Positions 49,041 to 57,882 of a stretch of DNA of 64,000 bases are shown here, one piece after another. This DNA is from Anaerotalea alkaliphila (GTDB lineage Bacteria; Bacillota; Clostridia; Lachnospirales; Vallitaleaceae). Made by a program: the position numbers and the translations under genes. Positions within the stretch are counted from its first letter, which is position 1. Every line of letters begins with the position of its first letter. The notes beneath the pieces were generated by a model. That model saw nothing but the letters and a program-made list of their open reading frames with translations. It searched no databases and was not told where the DNA came from. Where the stretch lies: the NCBI RefSeq assembly GCF_010179735.1, contig NZ_JAAEEH010000011.1, positions 1-64,000 on the forward strand, given 5' to 3'.

Positions 49041-50021
49041 TCACGTATTATATCGCAAGACCCCCTGCTTGTCAAGGATATCCAGGAGCCCCTCGAAGCC
49101 TTCCATGGTCTCCACACGGTTGATTTCCGTCCGTATCCTGGCGGAGTTGCGCAGTCCCCTGGTGTACCAGGCCACGTGCTTGCGCATCTCCCGCATGGCG
49201 ATCCGCTCCCCCTTGTGGTCCACCAGCAGATCCCCATGCCGGCGGACCATGGCCAGCAGGGTTTCCAGCCCCGGCCTGGGCAATAGGGTCCCATCCTCCA
49301 GGTAGGCCAGGATTTCGGTGAAGATCCAAGGGTTCCCCTTGGCCGCCCTGCCCACCATGATGGCGTCGCAGCCGGTCTGGTCCAGGAGGGCTTTTGCCTT
49401 GGGTCCGCTGTCCACGTCCCCGTTCCCGATCACCGGGATGGAAACCGCCTCCTTCACCTGGCGTATGATGTCCCAGTCCGCCTTTCCGCTGTAGTACTGC
49501 TCCCTGGTCCGTCCATGGACGGCCACGGCGCTTGCTCCGTTGGCCTCGGCGATCCTGGCGATCTCCACCGCGTTCACCTCGTCCGGGGAGAAGCCTTTCC
49601 GGATCTTGATGGTGACCGGCTTGTCCACCGCATCCACCAGGCTGCGCACGATCTCCCCCACCAGCCTGGGCTTGGTCATCAGGGCCGATCCTTCCCCGTT
49701 GTTCACCACCTTGGGGACGGGACAACCCATGTTCACGTCGAACAGCGCGATGGCGGGGTTGTCGATCCTGGCGGCCATCTCCCCCAGCAGGGACGGTTCG
49801 CTGCCGAAGAGCTGGATGGCGGTGGGCTTCTCCCCGGGATGGACCACCAGCAGCTCCTGGGTGTTCTTGTTCCCATGGGAGATGGCCTTGGCGCTGACCA
49901 TCTCGGAATAGACCAGCCCCGCCCCCGCCTCCCTGCAGAGCAGCCGGTAGGGCATGTCGGTGATGCCCGCCATGGGGGCCAGGAAAATGTTGTTCTCCAC
50001 TTCCAGATTTCCTATTCTCAT
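49041..50021 (-). CDS. dusB: tRNA-dihydrouridine synthase, DusB family
   Basis: A 326-residue flavoenzyme that reduces uridine to dihydrouridine in tRNA. It shows the FMN region [20 protein letters not shown], the catalytic Cys in [20 protein letters not shown] (about 100), [28 protein letters not shown] and [16 protein letters not shown] 50021 is chosen for the GAGAGGA ribosome site. It starts 9 bp after coaX. Confidence 0.95.
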   Translation of the reverse strand: MRIGNLEVENNIFLAPMAGITDMPYRLLCREAGAGLVYSEMVSAKAISHGNKNTQELLVVHPGEKPTAIQLFGSEPSLLGEMAARIDNPAIALFDVNMGCPVPKVVNNGEGSALMTKPRLVGEIVRSLVDAVDKPVTIKIRKGFSPDEVNAVEIARIAEANGASAVAVHGRTREQYYSGKADWDIIRQVKEAVSIPVIGNGDVDSGPKAKALLDQTGCDAIMVGRAAKGNPWIFTEILAYLEDGTLLPRPGLETLLAMVRRHGDLLVDHKGERIAMREMRKHVAWYTRGLRNSARIRTEINRVETMEGFEGLLDILDKQGVLRYNT

Positions 50022-50029
50022 GGTTCCTC

Positions 50030-50797
50030 TCACTTGCAGTTCCGCAGATAGATGTGGCGGAGCCCCTTGAAGGTCAGGTCCACATCATAGATGTCGATGG
50101 CGTCCGTCTCCCCGACGATGATCCGTGCCAGACCTCCGGTGGCGATGACCTTCATCTCCCTCTCCATCTCTTCCTTCACTTTCCTGACGATGTATTCCAC
50201 CTGTCCGATGTATCCGTACACCAGGCCCGCCTGCATGCTGGTCACCGTATTCTTGGCCAGGATGCTCTCCGGCTTGCGGATTTCGATCTCCGGCAGCTTG
50301 GCCGCCTGCTCCCAAAGGGCGTTGGCGCTGATCTTGATTCCGGGGGAAGTGATCCCCACCTCGAAGACCCCGTCCCCGGATACCACATCGTAGGTGGTGG
50401 CCGTGCCGAAGTCGATGACCATGGCGGGACCTCCATATTCGTAATAGGCCCCCACCGCATCCACGATCCGGTCCGCGCCCACTTCCCTGGGGTTGTCCGT
50501 ATGGATGCTGATGCCCGTCTTGATGCCGGGACCCACGATCATGGGTTCCTTGTCGAAATACTTCCGGATCCCGTTGGTGAAGGAATACATGATGTTGGGG
50601 ACCACGGAGGAAATGATAACGTCCTTGATTTGGGTCTTGTCCACGCCCCGGGCCTGCAGCATGGCCATGATGGTGACGCCATATTCGTCCGATGTCCGGT
50701 TCTCCTTTGTCGTCATCCTGAAATTTCCGGCCAGCCGGCTCCCCTGGTAGACCCCCAGGGTGATGTTTGTGTTGCCGATGTCCACTACAAGTAGCAT
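50030..50797 (-). CDS. coaX: Pantothenate kinase, type III
   Basis: A 255-residue ASKHA-fold kinase that phosphorylates pantothenate in CoA synthesis, independent of CoA feedback. It has the phosphate loop [10 protein letters not shown] (6-15), ISSVVPNI, the substrate motif [20 protein letters not shown] and the [15 protein letters not shown] loop. It follows the PanT-like S component across a terminator and precedes dusB. Confidence 0.96.
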   Translation of the reverse strand: MLLVVDIGNTNITLGVYQGSRLAGNFRMTTKENRTSDEYGVTIMAMLQARGVDKTQIKDVIISSVVPNIMYSFTNGIRKYFDKEPMIVGPGIKTGISIHTDNPREVGADRIVDAVGAYYEYGGPAMVIDFGTATTYDVVSGDGVFEVGITSPGIKISANALWEQAAKLPEIEIRKPESILAKNTVTSMQAGLVYGYIGQVEYIVRKVKEEMEREMKVIATGGLARIIVGETDAIDIYDVDLTFKGLRHIYLRNCK

Positions 50798-50816
50798 GCC
50801 TGCCTCCTTAGCACTG

Positions 50817-50842
50817 AAAAAGGGCTGTCCTCCAAGACAGCC
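50817..50842 (-). terminator. Terminator after the PanT-like gene
   Basis: On the minus strand GGCTGTC and GACAGCC form a stem followed by CTTTTT. Confidence 0.8.
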
Positions 50843-50866
50843 GTGGGTTGATCCGTTCGTTTGCCC

Positions 50867-51463
50867 CTACCGGGACCTGTTGTAGGAAAAATACGCCAGG
50901 GATACCGCGGAGGTTAGGATTCCCGCCACCACAGCCTCCAGGATGCCGTTGGTCGTGACGATGGCCAGGAGCATCTTCACCAGGTCGCTCTGCTGCATTC
51001 CCAGAAGCTCCAGCACTTCCCTTACCTTCACCAGATAGAGCATCCCCAGGACCAGTATGGTGTTGGTCAGGCTTCCCGCCACTCCGGCCCCGAAAGCGGC
51101 GGCGCTTTTGGCCCCACGGGCGCGGCCCAGGACCCTGGACAGGCCCGCATACGTGTAATGGGCGGCCACGCCGATGAACATCCTGGGAAAAACGGACAGC
51201 AGGGGGTTGATGAAGAGGGGGTCGATGGGGGTCACCGGACGGGTTGCCGCATGGACCAGGGAAATGATTCCCATGAAGGTTCCCATGAGGAATCCCGCCG
51301 CAGGACCCAGGATGACCCCTGTCACGATGGTGGGGATGTGTATGATCGTGGCGCTGACGGAGCCGATGGGGATGGCACCCATGGGGGTGGCGTCCAGCAA
51401 GACGGTCAGGGCCAGCATGACGCCCATCAGGGCCAGTTTCCTTGTGTCTTTCAATACCTGCAT
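50867..51463 (-). CDS. panT: ECF transporter S component, pantothenate type
   Basis: A 198-residue membrane protein with six hydrophobic helices, beginning KLALMGVMLALTVLLDATPM and IPTIVTGVILGPAAGFLMGT, as in group-II ECF S subunits of the PanT/COG4684 type. The neighbouring pantothenate kinase supports pantothenate as substrate, though the call on substrate is from context. No ATPase or T subunit is adjacent, so it must use a shared ECF module encoded elsewhere. ATG 51463 has AGGAGGA upstream and a TATAAT -10 box lies at 51515-51520. Confidence 0.8.
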   Translation of the reverse strand: MQVLKDTRKLALMGVMLALTVLLDATPMGAIPIGSVSATIIHIPTIVTGVILGPAAGFLMGTFMGIISLVHAATRPVTPIDPLFINPLLSVFPRMFIGVAAHYTYAGLSRVLGRARGAKSAAAFGAGVAGSLTNTILVLGMLYLVKVREVLELLGMQQSDLVKMLLAIVTTNGILEAVVAGILTSAVSLAYFSYNRSR

Positions 51464-51514
51464 GGTTCCTCCTGTTCTCATTCCCGTTGGGGGATACAAG
51501 ACAATTTCCAGTTA

Positions 51515-51542
51515 ATTATAGCAGTTTTTCGGCAAAAAGCAA
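51515..51542 (-). promoter_or_regulatory. Promoter of the PanT-like gene
   Basis: On the minus strand TTGCTT (51537-51542), a 16-bp spacer and TATAAT (51515-51520). The -35 box overlaps the T-tail of the preceding terminator. Confidence 0.65.
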
Positions 51543-51561
51543 GGAGCGGAAGCTCCTTGCT
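51534..51561 (-). terminator. Terminator after the small DUF6145-like gene
   Basis: On the minus strand GCAAGGAG and CTCCTTGC form a stem followed by TTTTT, directly after the stop codon. Confidence 0.8.
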
Positions 51562-51887
51562 CAGTAGAATGCCTTGAAATAGGCCTCCAGCGATTCCCAC
51601 AGCTCCCTGTAACGCCGCTGGAGCTCCTTCACCTTCAGGTGGGCCCCGATCTCGTCATAGGTGATGTCGTCCTCCTGCGCCAAGGTCTCCAGGTACAAGG
51701 TTCCTTCCGGCGAGAAGCCGACGCTGAAGATGCCGCCCATCTCTTCGGTCTGCAGCACACAGATCACCTTCAGCTCCTCCTGGACCTGGCGGGGAATCCC
51801 GTCGAAATCCTCGTTGAAATAGTACAGCTGCTCATAGCTGTTGGCAACGGCCAGCACGACCGGTTCCGCCGTCTGTTTCTCCTCCAT
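51561..51887 (-). CDS. Small conserved protein, possibly DUF6145 family
   Basis: A 108-residue acidic protein without signal or membrane segment. It reads VLAVANSYEQLYYFNEDFDG near the start and LKVKELQRRYRELWESLEAY near the end. I recall similar small proteins (DUF6145) beside biotin ligase genes in Clostridia, but the family name is tentative and the function is unknown. ATG 51887 follows GGGAG by five bases, 13 bp after the birA stop. Confidence 0.65.
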   Translation of the reverse strand: MEEKQTAEPVVLAVANSYEQLYYFNEDFDGIPRQVQEELKVICVLQTEEMGGIFSVGFSPEGTLYLETLAQEDDITYDEIGAHLKVKELQRRYRELWESLEAYFKAFY

Positions 51888-51900
51888 ATCGTCTCCCATC

Positions 51901-52896
51901 CTATTCCGCATATCCGTACAGTCCCCGGACGGACACCTCGCCGGCCTGGACCGCGATCCTTTTCCCGTCGTCCGTGTCCACCAGCAGGGAACCGTCCTTG
52001 TCCACGCCGGCTCCCCTGCCCAGAAGGGGGGTCTGCTCCCCCAGCACCTGGACCCTGGCGCCGTTGTTGACGCAGCGGACATTGTATTCTTCCAATAAAA
52101 AGCCCAAATCCCCCCGTTCCTGGAATTCCATGTACAAGGGTTCGAACTCCTCCACCACACGGGCGGCCAGGGCGTTCCTGTCCACATCCGCTCCGCCCAG
52201 CAGGGCCAGGGACGTGGCCTTCTCCCCAAGGTCCGGGGGGAATGCCTTCTGGTTGCAGTTGATGCCGATGCCCACCACCACCAGGTCCACATAGTCCGGC
52301 TCGGCCGTCATTTCGGTAAGGATGCCGCAGAGCTTCTTGCCGTCCGCCACCAGGTCGTTGGGCCATTTGATTCCTACGCCGATCCCCAGGGAGTCGATGG
52401 CCCGGGCGGCCGCCAGCCCCGCCACCAGCGTCAGCATGGCCGCCTTCTGGGGCAGGATGGCGGGCCGCAACAGGAAGCTCATGTAGATCCCCTCCCCCTG
52501 TCCGGAGAGCCAGGCCCTGCCCCTCCGTCCCTTGCCGGCGGTCTGTTCCTCGGACAGGACCAGCCCCTCCCAGGTCCTGTCCTGGGCGGCCAGCCGCTTG
52601 GCTTCCCCGTTGGTTGAATCCACCGTGGGATACACCCGCACATCCCGGAAGCGGGATTCCGGAGGGATCCTGTTTTGGATTTCCGCCGTGCTTAGGGCTC
52701 CCGAGGTGGACAGGAGCCGGTAGCCCTTGTTGCTCACCGATTCGATGGCGCAGCCTTCCTCCTTCAGGCTGCGAATCCGCTTCCACACCGCCGTGCGGGA
52801 AATCCCCAGCCTGCGGCTGATCTCCTCGCCGGAGATGAAGCCTTCGGCTTCCAGCAGGATCCCCAGCAGCTGTTCTTGCCTCTTGTCTCCTTCCAT
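51901..52896 (-). CDS. birA: Biotin-[acetyl-CoA-carboxylase] ligase and biotin repressor
   Basis: A 331-residue bifunctional protein. The N-terminal winged helix (about 1-65: ISGEEISRRLGISRTAVWKR) binds DNA, and the central catalytic domain has DSTNGEAKRLA, the ATP/biotin loop EEQTAGKGRRGRAWLS and KWPNDLVADGKKLCGILTEM; an SH3-like C-terminal domain ends the chain. It attaches biotin to carboxylases and represses biotin genes when biotin is ample. A matching BirA operator remains before the bioB pseudogene at 17164-17196. It stands between the amidase and the small DUF6145-like gene. Confidence 0.95.
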   Translation of the reverse strand: MEGDKRQEQLLGILLEAEGFISGEEISRRLGISRTAVWKRIRSLKEEGCAIESVSNKGYRLLSTSGALSTAEIQNRIPPESRFRDVRVYPTVDSTNGEAKRLAAQDRTWEGLVLSEEQTAGKGRRGRAWLSGQGEGIYMSFLLRPAILPQKAAMLTLVAGLAAARAIDSLGIGVGIKWPNDLVADGKKLCGILTEMTAEPDYVDLVVVGIGINCNQKAFPPDLGEKATSLALLGGADVDRNALAARVVEEFEPLYMEFQERGDLGFLLEEYNVRCVNNGARVQVLGEQTPLLGRGAGVDKDGSLLVDTDDGKRIAVQAGEVSVRGLYGYAE

Positions 52897-52899
52897 CGC

Positions 52900-55152
52900 C
52901 TACCTCCCTGTGGGGAAGCGGACGAACACCTTCTCCGCAGCCTCGAACATGGCCGCCGCCGCTTTCTTCTGGAAGGAGGCGTCCACCAGCTTGGACAGGT
53001 CCGCCGCGTTGCTCATGAAGCCGATCTCCAGGAGGACCGCCGGCATCTTGGTGTTCCGCAGCACATACAGCCCTTCCCGGGACTTCAGCCCCCGGTTCGC
53101 CATTCCTGTGGCGGGGACCAGGTTGTCCTGGAAGATCCTGGCCGCCGCGATGGAGCTCATGACGTCGACAGTCCCCCCGGGCATGTACAGGGTCTCCAGA
53201 CCGTTCACGGAAGAGGAGCTGGTCGCGTTGTTGTGGATGCTGATGAACAGGTCCGCCCCCACGGTGTTGGCCAGGTCCGCCCTGTATTGCAGGGTCTTGT
53301 ACACGTCCGTCGTCCGGGTGTAGTAGACCTTGTAGTCGCCGGAGGCGTCGAAATGCGCCTTCAGGTACAGGGCCATGGAAAGGTTCAGCGCCTTCTCCTT
53401 CACGCTGCCTGCGGTGGCACCGGGGTCGCTGCCTCCATGGCCTGCGTCCACGACGACAATCCGGCTGTAAAGCTCCCTGGGTTTGTACCCCTTCAGCTGG
53501 TAGCCGTCCTCCGCTTCTTCCAAACGGAATTCGTAGTATTCCTTCTGCCGCACCACGATGTTGGTCCTGCCTGCGCTGTCCTGGACCAGTTCGATGCTGC
53601 CTACGGAGCTGTCGTTGATGGCCAGGTCTCCAGCCCCGAACACTTGGGAATAGTCCCCCGGCAGGACCACGGTGAACTTCCCGTCCTCATAGTCGTCCAC
53701 ATACCGTACGCCGGCAAGGTCGATGGAGTTGCTCCTGGCGCCCAAGCCGATGAGGGGGTTCTTGCCGCTGCTGGTGTACTGGACGTTGGTCAGGGTGGAG
53801 GCCATGAACTGGATCAGGGTCGTGGACCCGTTCCGGGTCACGGTATAGTCCGCGGTACCGTCCATCACCGCCACGATGCGGGTGGTGGTTTCAGTGAACT
53901 GGTCCGTGCGGATGCCCAGCACGAACTGTCCCTGGGCCTGGGCCTCCTGCTTGCCGATGGCGCTCTTGGTCCCGGTCAGGTCGAAGACGATCCTGTCCGG
54001 GCCGGAAAGCCGGAAGGAATCCACTCCTGTGGGGGCCATGCCCTCCACCTGGATGTAGTCCCCCTTGTCGTTCTGTCCCAGCACGATGCGGTTGATGGCC
54101 TTGGGCGCAAATTCCACCACCAGGGTCTTCCTGTCTGCGCTCAGGGACAAGGTGCAGACCTGCGCGTTCTCCTTCAGGTCGAAGACCATCCGGGTGGTCG
54201 GCGGTGTTTCCGCGTACTGGCTTGTCCGGATGGCGGTCGCCACCGGATTGTCCCCGTAGCTCCGGTTGCCCAGGGCGTTCTTCGCCTGGACCACATCCAG
54301 CACCACCTTCTTGTCCAGCACCAGGTGGTCCACCCGGGAAATGGGGCCGTCCGCCCGGACCTCGAAACGGGGCTTCCCGTCCTTGAGGCTGTATTCCACC
54401 GCCTGGAGCTCCACCGGATCCAGCTCCCTGGCTTCCAGTCCGGATTCCACGGAGGGCCTGTCTACGGAAGGTGCCGCCGTTCCCGTCCCCGCGCTCCAGA
54501 TGACCGGTGCCTGGAGGAGGGCTGTGGGCAGGCTTCTATGCGCCCCGTCCGCCACCAGGACCGGCGGGTCCCCCGCTCCGTCGCCCGCCACCACCGGGCT
54601 TTCCGGCGCAGGTGCAGGCTCTGGTTCGGGGACCGGAGGGGTGATGCCGGCGGTATAGGTCCCCGGGTCCCAGGACACTGCATGGCCCAGCTGCTCGGAT
54701 ACGAACCGCAGGGGGATCATGGTCTTGCCCGAACCCGGCTTGGCGGGGTCGCTCACATCCTGGACCAGCTTCGGCGCCACATCCAGCTTCTGGGGCTTGC
54801 CGTCCACGTAGGCGGTGGTGCTGTCGATGGCCATCACGATGGTGGTGCTTCCATAGGTGACGGTGGCTTCCTTCTTGTCCGCATTCCAGGCCACCTTGGC
54901 GCCGAAACCGTCGCTTTCGAAGACCTCCCGCAGGGGCACCAGCGTCCTTCCGTCCAGGATGATGGCCGGCATGTCCCCCGTGGGGATGTCCTTTCCTGCG
55001 ACCTGGACCGTCACCGTCCGGGCGGAATAGGCCTGGACCACCCCATCCATCTTGATCTTGAAACCGGGGCGGACTTCACCTCCCGATACCGGCTGCAGCG
55101 TTCCCAGCAGCATGCAAAATACCAAAAGCCAGATCATCGGCGCTCTTCTCAT
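52900..55152 (-). CDS. N-acetylmuramoyl-L-alanine amidase with copper-amine-oxidase-like and AMIN domains
   Basis: A 750-residue exported cell-wall hydrolase. After a signal peptide (1-24) comes a copper-amine-oxidase-N-like domain (about 35-170: AIILDGRTLVPLREVFES, MIPLRFVSEQLGHAVSWDPG), a Pro/Glu linker, two or more AMIN domains (about 235-470: DHLVLDKKVVLDVVQAKNAL, DRIVFDLTGTKSAIG) and a C-terminal Amidase_3 domain (about 560-745) with Zn/catalytic motifs VVDAGHGGSDPGA, FISIHNNA and AVLLEIGFMSN. It cuts the bond between MurNAc and L-Ala. It stands 3 bp before birA. The copper-type domain lacks obvious metal function and probably aids surface binding. Confidence 0.93.
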   Translation of the reverse strand: MRRAPMIWLLVFCMLLGTLQPVSGGEVRPGFKIKMDGVVQAYSARTVTVQVAGKDIPTGDMPAIILDGRTLVPLREVFESDGFGAKVAWNADKKEATVTYGSTTIVMAIDSTTAYVDGKPQKLDVAPKLVQDVSDPAKPGSGKTMIPLRFVSEQLGHAVSWDPGTYTAGITPPVPEPEPAPAPESPVVAGDGAGDPPVLVADGAHRSLPTALLQAPVIWSAGTGTAAPSVDRPSVESGLEARELDPVELQAVEYSLKDGKPRFEVRADGPISRVDHLVLDKKVVLDVVQAKNALGNRSYGDNPVATAIRTSQYAETPPTTRMVFDLKENAQVCTLSLSADRKTLVVEFAPKAINRIVLGQNDKGDYIQVEGMAPTGVDSFRLSGPDRIVFDLTGTKSAIGKQEAQAQGQFVLGIRTDQFTETTTRIVAVMDGTADYTVTRNGSTTLIQFMASTLTNVQYTSSGKNPLIGLGARSNSIDLAGVRYVDDYEDGKFTVVLPGDYSQVFGAGDLAINDSSVGSIELVQDSAGRTNIVVRQKEYYEFRLEEAEDGYQLKGYKPRELYSRIVVVDAGHGGSDPGATAGSVKEKALNLSMALYLKAHFDASGDYKVYYTRTTDVYKTLQYRADLANTVGADLFISIHNNATSSSSVNGLETLYMPGGTVDVMSSIAAARIFQDNLVPATGMANRGLKSREGLYVLRNTKMPAVLLEIGFMSNAADLSKLVDASFQKKAAAAMFEAAEKVFVRFPTGR

Positions 55153-55209
55153 GGGTCTGTTGCTCCTTTCCTTCCTGGATTTCCTATGACTTCCTGTTTA
55201 TGATTATAA

Positions 55210-55241
55210 CAAAAAAAGCCACCGACCTAAAGGCTGTGGCC
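55210..55241 (-). terminator. Terminator after the Gx transporter gene
   Basis: On the minus strand GCCAC and GTGGC pair around a loop and are followed by seven T residues. Confidence 0.7.
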
Positions 55242-55281
55242 CTTTTGTAACCAAACCGTAATATAGGTATCTTCGCCTCCC

Positions 55282-55806
55282 TCACTTGAACAGCCGGGAG
55301 GGGAGCTTCTGGACATGGTTGTAGAAATAGAGGGCTGTGAAGCCGGTCAGGAGCCCTGTGGCCGTCCCCGCCACCAGCAGGTAGGGCAACAGGTGCAGGG
55401 GCACCGCCAGGCTGCCGGTCAGCACTCCCAGCACCAGCGCCTGCCCCAGGTTGTGGAAGGCGGCCCCGAAGACGCTCACCCCCACCATGCTGAAATGCCG
55501 GCGGAAGAAGCGCACCAGGAGGTACATGGCCAGGAAGCTCAGCATCCCTCCGGAAAGGCTGTAGAGGAAGCTCACGCCCGTCCCCGCGAAGAAGGCGGTC
55601 ATGGCCACCCGCAACAGCACGATGGTCATCACCTCCCGGAAGCCGAACATGTAGACGGCCATCAGCGTGATGATGTTCGCCAGTCCCAGCTTGATGCCCG
55701 GAAAGGAAAAGTTCATGGGGATAAGGCGCTCGAAATACCCCAGGACCAGGGCGGCACTGACCAGCATCCCGATCAGCACCAGCCTCTTGTTATTGTGCGA
55801 CGGCAT
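55282..55806 (-). CDS. Gx transporter family membrane protein
   Basis: A 174-residue protein with five or six hydrophobic helices and the family start LIGMLVSAALVLGYFERLIP and FPGIKLGLANIITLMAVYMFG. It belongs to the Gx/Hpre_diP_synt_I group, which is related to ECF S components and is often found next to a NusG-domain-II protein, as here (17-bp overlap). The older name heptaprenyl diphosphate synthase component I is not supported by an enzyme fold. The substrate is unknown. Confidence 0.88.
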   Translation of the reverse strand: MPSHNNKRLVLIGMLVSAALVLGYFERLIPMNFSFPGIKLGLANIITLMAVYMFGFREVMTIVLLRVAMTAFFAGTGVSFLYSLSGGMLSFLAMYLLVRFFRRHFSMVGVSVFGAAFHNLGQALVLGVLTGSLAVPLHLLPYLLVAGTATGLLTGFTALYFYNHVQKLPSRLFK

Positions 55807-56170
55807 CCACTTCCCCCCCTTCCCCGCTGCGTCCCCGGATCTCCAAGGTGACCCGGTAGGGCAGGCAGACTACGGATTCCCCGGGCCTGGAGATGGCCCT
55901 GGTCCGGACGCAGATCTGGTCCCTGCAGTCCGCATCCGTGATGCTGGCCTCCCCACCTTCGATGTGGACCACATTGTATCCATGCTCCGTAAGCAGGCGC
56001 TCTTCGTGATCCTCTTCCAGGGGAAGGGTCTTCACTTCTTTTCCGTCCACCTTGACCACGACCTGCATGGCCAGTCCCTGGACTTGTGTCGTCCTAACCA
56101 GGTTGAAGGCCCCGAGGGCGATTGCCAGCCCCAGGACCCCCACCAGAAGGAACCAGTCGTTCCTTACCAT
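55790..56170 (-). CDS. NusG domain II-containing small membrane protein
   Basis: A 126-residue protein with one N-terminal transmembrane helix (about 7-25) and an outside domain of the NusG-II-like type (VKVDGKEVKTLPLEEDHEER, DADCRDQICVRTRAISRPGE, SVVCLPYRVTLEI). Two or three cysteines (CRDQIC, VCLP) recall a conserved C-x4-C pattern of this family. It is invariably coupled to Gx transporters in many Bacillota and may be an accessory subunit. Function is not established. Confidence 0.87.
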   Translation of the reverse strand: MVRNDWFLLVGVLGLAIALGAFNLVRTTQVQGLAMQVVVKVDGKEVKTLPLEEDHEERLLTEHGYNVVHIEGGEASITDADCRDQICVRTRAISRPGESVVCLPYRVTLEIRGRSGEGGEVDAVAQ

Positions 56171-56204
56171 CTTGATTCCACCTTTTCCCAGAATTCTTTC
56201 TTAA

Positions 56205-56236
56205 TTGTCGCTTGCGCTAATTGTCGCTTGCGCTAA
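56205..56236. repeat. Tandem 16-bp duplication at the protease stop codon
   Basis: TTGTCGCTTGCGCTAA is repeated head to tail (56205-56220 and 56221-56236). The second copy contains the stop codon of the protease gene; the first lies just downstream of it on the minus strand. Confidence 0.85.
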
Positions 56237-57882
56237 TTGGTGAAGGCTTTCAGGCAGACGTTGCTCCCCAGGGCGGTTTCCGTCCTGTCCCAGGACTTGC
56301 CGTCCACGCTCATGTAACCTTCCCCGTCCCAGATCTCCACATCCCCCAGCCAGCTCACTTCCCGGCGGTATTCCGCCGCCACCGGCAGCTTGGAGCCCGG
56401 CGTGGTGAGCTTCACCACCACGGCGAACTTGCCTTCCACCTGCACCGTACGGGGGAAACGGATGGTGTGGTATCCTCCGTGCTTCAGGGTCCCGTTGGCT
56501 ACGAACACCCGCTTCTCGAAATCCTTCACGCCCCTGAATTCAGGCACATGGTACACTTCGTAGTAGGAATCGGGCCCTGTGGCGTAGAAGGAAACGGCCG
56601 ACAGGATTTCGGCCCCTTGGGTTTCGTATGCGTTGGCGAAATAGGCCGTATCCGTCCCGTAGCCGATCCGCCCCACCCATCCCAGGAGGTCCGTCTGGTG
56701 GATCCTCTTGAAGTTGTCCGGGCTCTCCAGTCCGCTGTAGACGATGTTGTCCTTCCCGATGTGCAGGTCCTCATAGGAGACGTGGAAATACCCCCCGTCC
56801 CCGAAACCGGGGCCGAAGCTGTTCTTGCACAGGTAGGCCCCGTCCCTTGCAGGCGGGTGGTTGAAATTCTGCCTGGGGTAGGCGTCGTCCCAGCCTACGA
56901 TGACCACATTGTGGTTGATGTTCTCCAGGCCCACATACCGGTAGGCGCCCAGCTCCGCATTGTAGTACTTCTCCATTTCCTCTTTGGATCCGTAGGTGAA
57001 GCGCATGGATGTCTGGACCCCTCCATGCAGCAGGATGGCTTCCTTGATGCCCGCATGGTCCTTGTCCGGAATCACCAGGGCCTCCTGCAGGTGCCGCACG
57101 GCCTTCAGGTCCTCCCGGACCACCCCGTCCCCGAAGGGGTCGTCCTTTTCCAGGACCGGTCCGGACCAGCGGGCCAGATAGGCCAGGGATACCCGGTAGT
57201 CCCCCCCTTCCGCCTGGGAAAGGTTGTAGCCGTGGGACAAACTCATGTTGTCCTCGGAAAAATCATAGGGCAGCCGGGGCATCAGCACCGATTCCATGGA
57301 GGCCACGGCCGCAAAGGCCCAGCAGGCTCCGCTGTCCTGCTGGTTCTTGACGGAGGTGGTCTTGTTGAAGTTCCGCAGGTCGTACTTCTCCGGAATCCGG
57401 ACCACCGGGTTTGCCGGCCCTCCGGTGCTGATCCGGACCGTGCTTGTAGCGGCGGTCCAGGCGACCTGGGCTCCGAAAGCCTCCAGCACCGCCCGGATCG
57501 GAAGATAGACCCGGTTCTCCCGGATCACCGCGGCCGTGTCGATGGTCTGGGGGGTTCCGTTCCTGTAGATGGTCCTGCTTCCCACCGGAACCAGCACCGT
57601 CACGCCGTCCTTGGCCACCGTGGCCTGCCTCCGGCTGTTGTCCCATTCCACCTTCGCGCCGAACATCTCCATGGTCAGGCGCAAGGGGGCCTGGACCCGG
57701 TTGTTCCCGTCCAGGAAGGGGCTTCCGTAATCCCCGAAATACTCGATGGGCCGGCCGTCCAGAAGGACGGACACCGCCATGCTGGACCCGTTGCTGTCCG
57801 GCTTGAAGCCAAAGAGCAGGACCAGCGCCAGCACCAGGGCCAGGAGCTTGTGTAGCGGGGTGAACCCTTCACGCATGCCCAT
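56233..57882 (-). CDS. Secreted papain-like (C1) cysteine protease with copper-amine-oxidase-like domain
   Basis: A 549-residue exported protein. A signal peptide (about 1-35) is followed by a copper-amine-oxidase-N-like domain (about 37-155: DGRPIEYFGDYGSPFLDGNN, RVYLPIRAVLEAFGAQVAW), a papain-type peptidase with catalytic Cys187 in KNQQDSGACWAFAAVASMES, His324 in NHNVVIVGWDD and Asn354 in CKNSFGPGFGDGGYF, and a lectin-like C-terminal domain (about 400-549) seen in bacterial C1 proteases. The catalytic triad is complete, and no separate pro-domain is visible. ATG 57882 overlaps the preceding methyltransferase gene by 14 bp. Substrates are unknown. Confidence 0.9.
   Translation of the reverse strand: MGMREGFTPLHKLLALVLALVLLFGFKPDSNGSSMAVSVLLDGRPIEYFGDYGSPFLDGNNRVQAPLRLTMEMFGAKVEWDNSRRQATVAKDGVTVLVPVGSRTIYRNGTPQTIDTAAVIRENRVYLPIRAVLEAFGAQVAWTAATSTVRISTGGPANPVVRIPEKYDLRNFNKTTSVKNQQDSGACWAFAAVASMESVLMPRLPYDFSEDNMSLSHGYNLSQAEGGDYRVSLAYLARWSGPVLEKDDPFGDGVVREDLKAVRHLQEALVIPDKDHAGIKEAILLHGGVQTSMRFTYGSKEEMEKYYNAELGAYRYVGLENINHNVVIVGWDDAYPRQNFNHPPARDGAYLCKNSFGPGFGDGGYFHVSYEDLHIGKDNIVYSGLESPDNFKRIHQTDLLGWVGRIGYGTDTAYFANAYETQGAEILSAVSFYATGPDSYYEVYHVPEFRGVKDFEKRVFVANGTLKHGGYHTIRFPRTVQVEGKFAVVVKLTTPGSKLPVAAEYRREVSWLGDVEIWDGEGYMSVDGKSWDRTETALGSNVCLKAFTN

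Noticed and set aside
55282-55806. Heptaprenyl diphosphate synthase component I
   Set aside because: The old name is attached to this family, but the protein is a small polytopic membrane protein related to S components and has no prenyl-synthase motifs.
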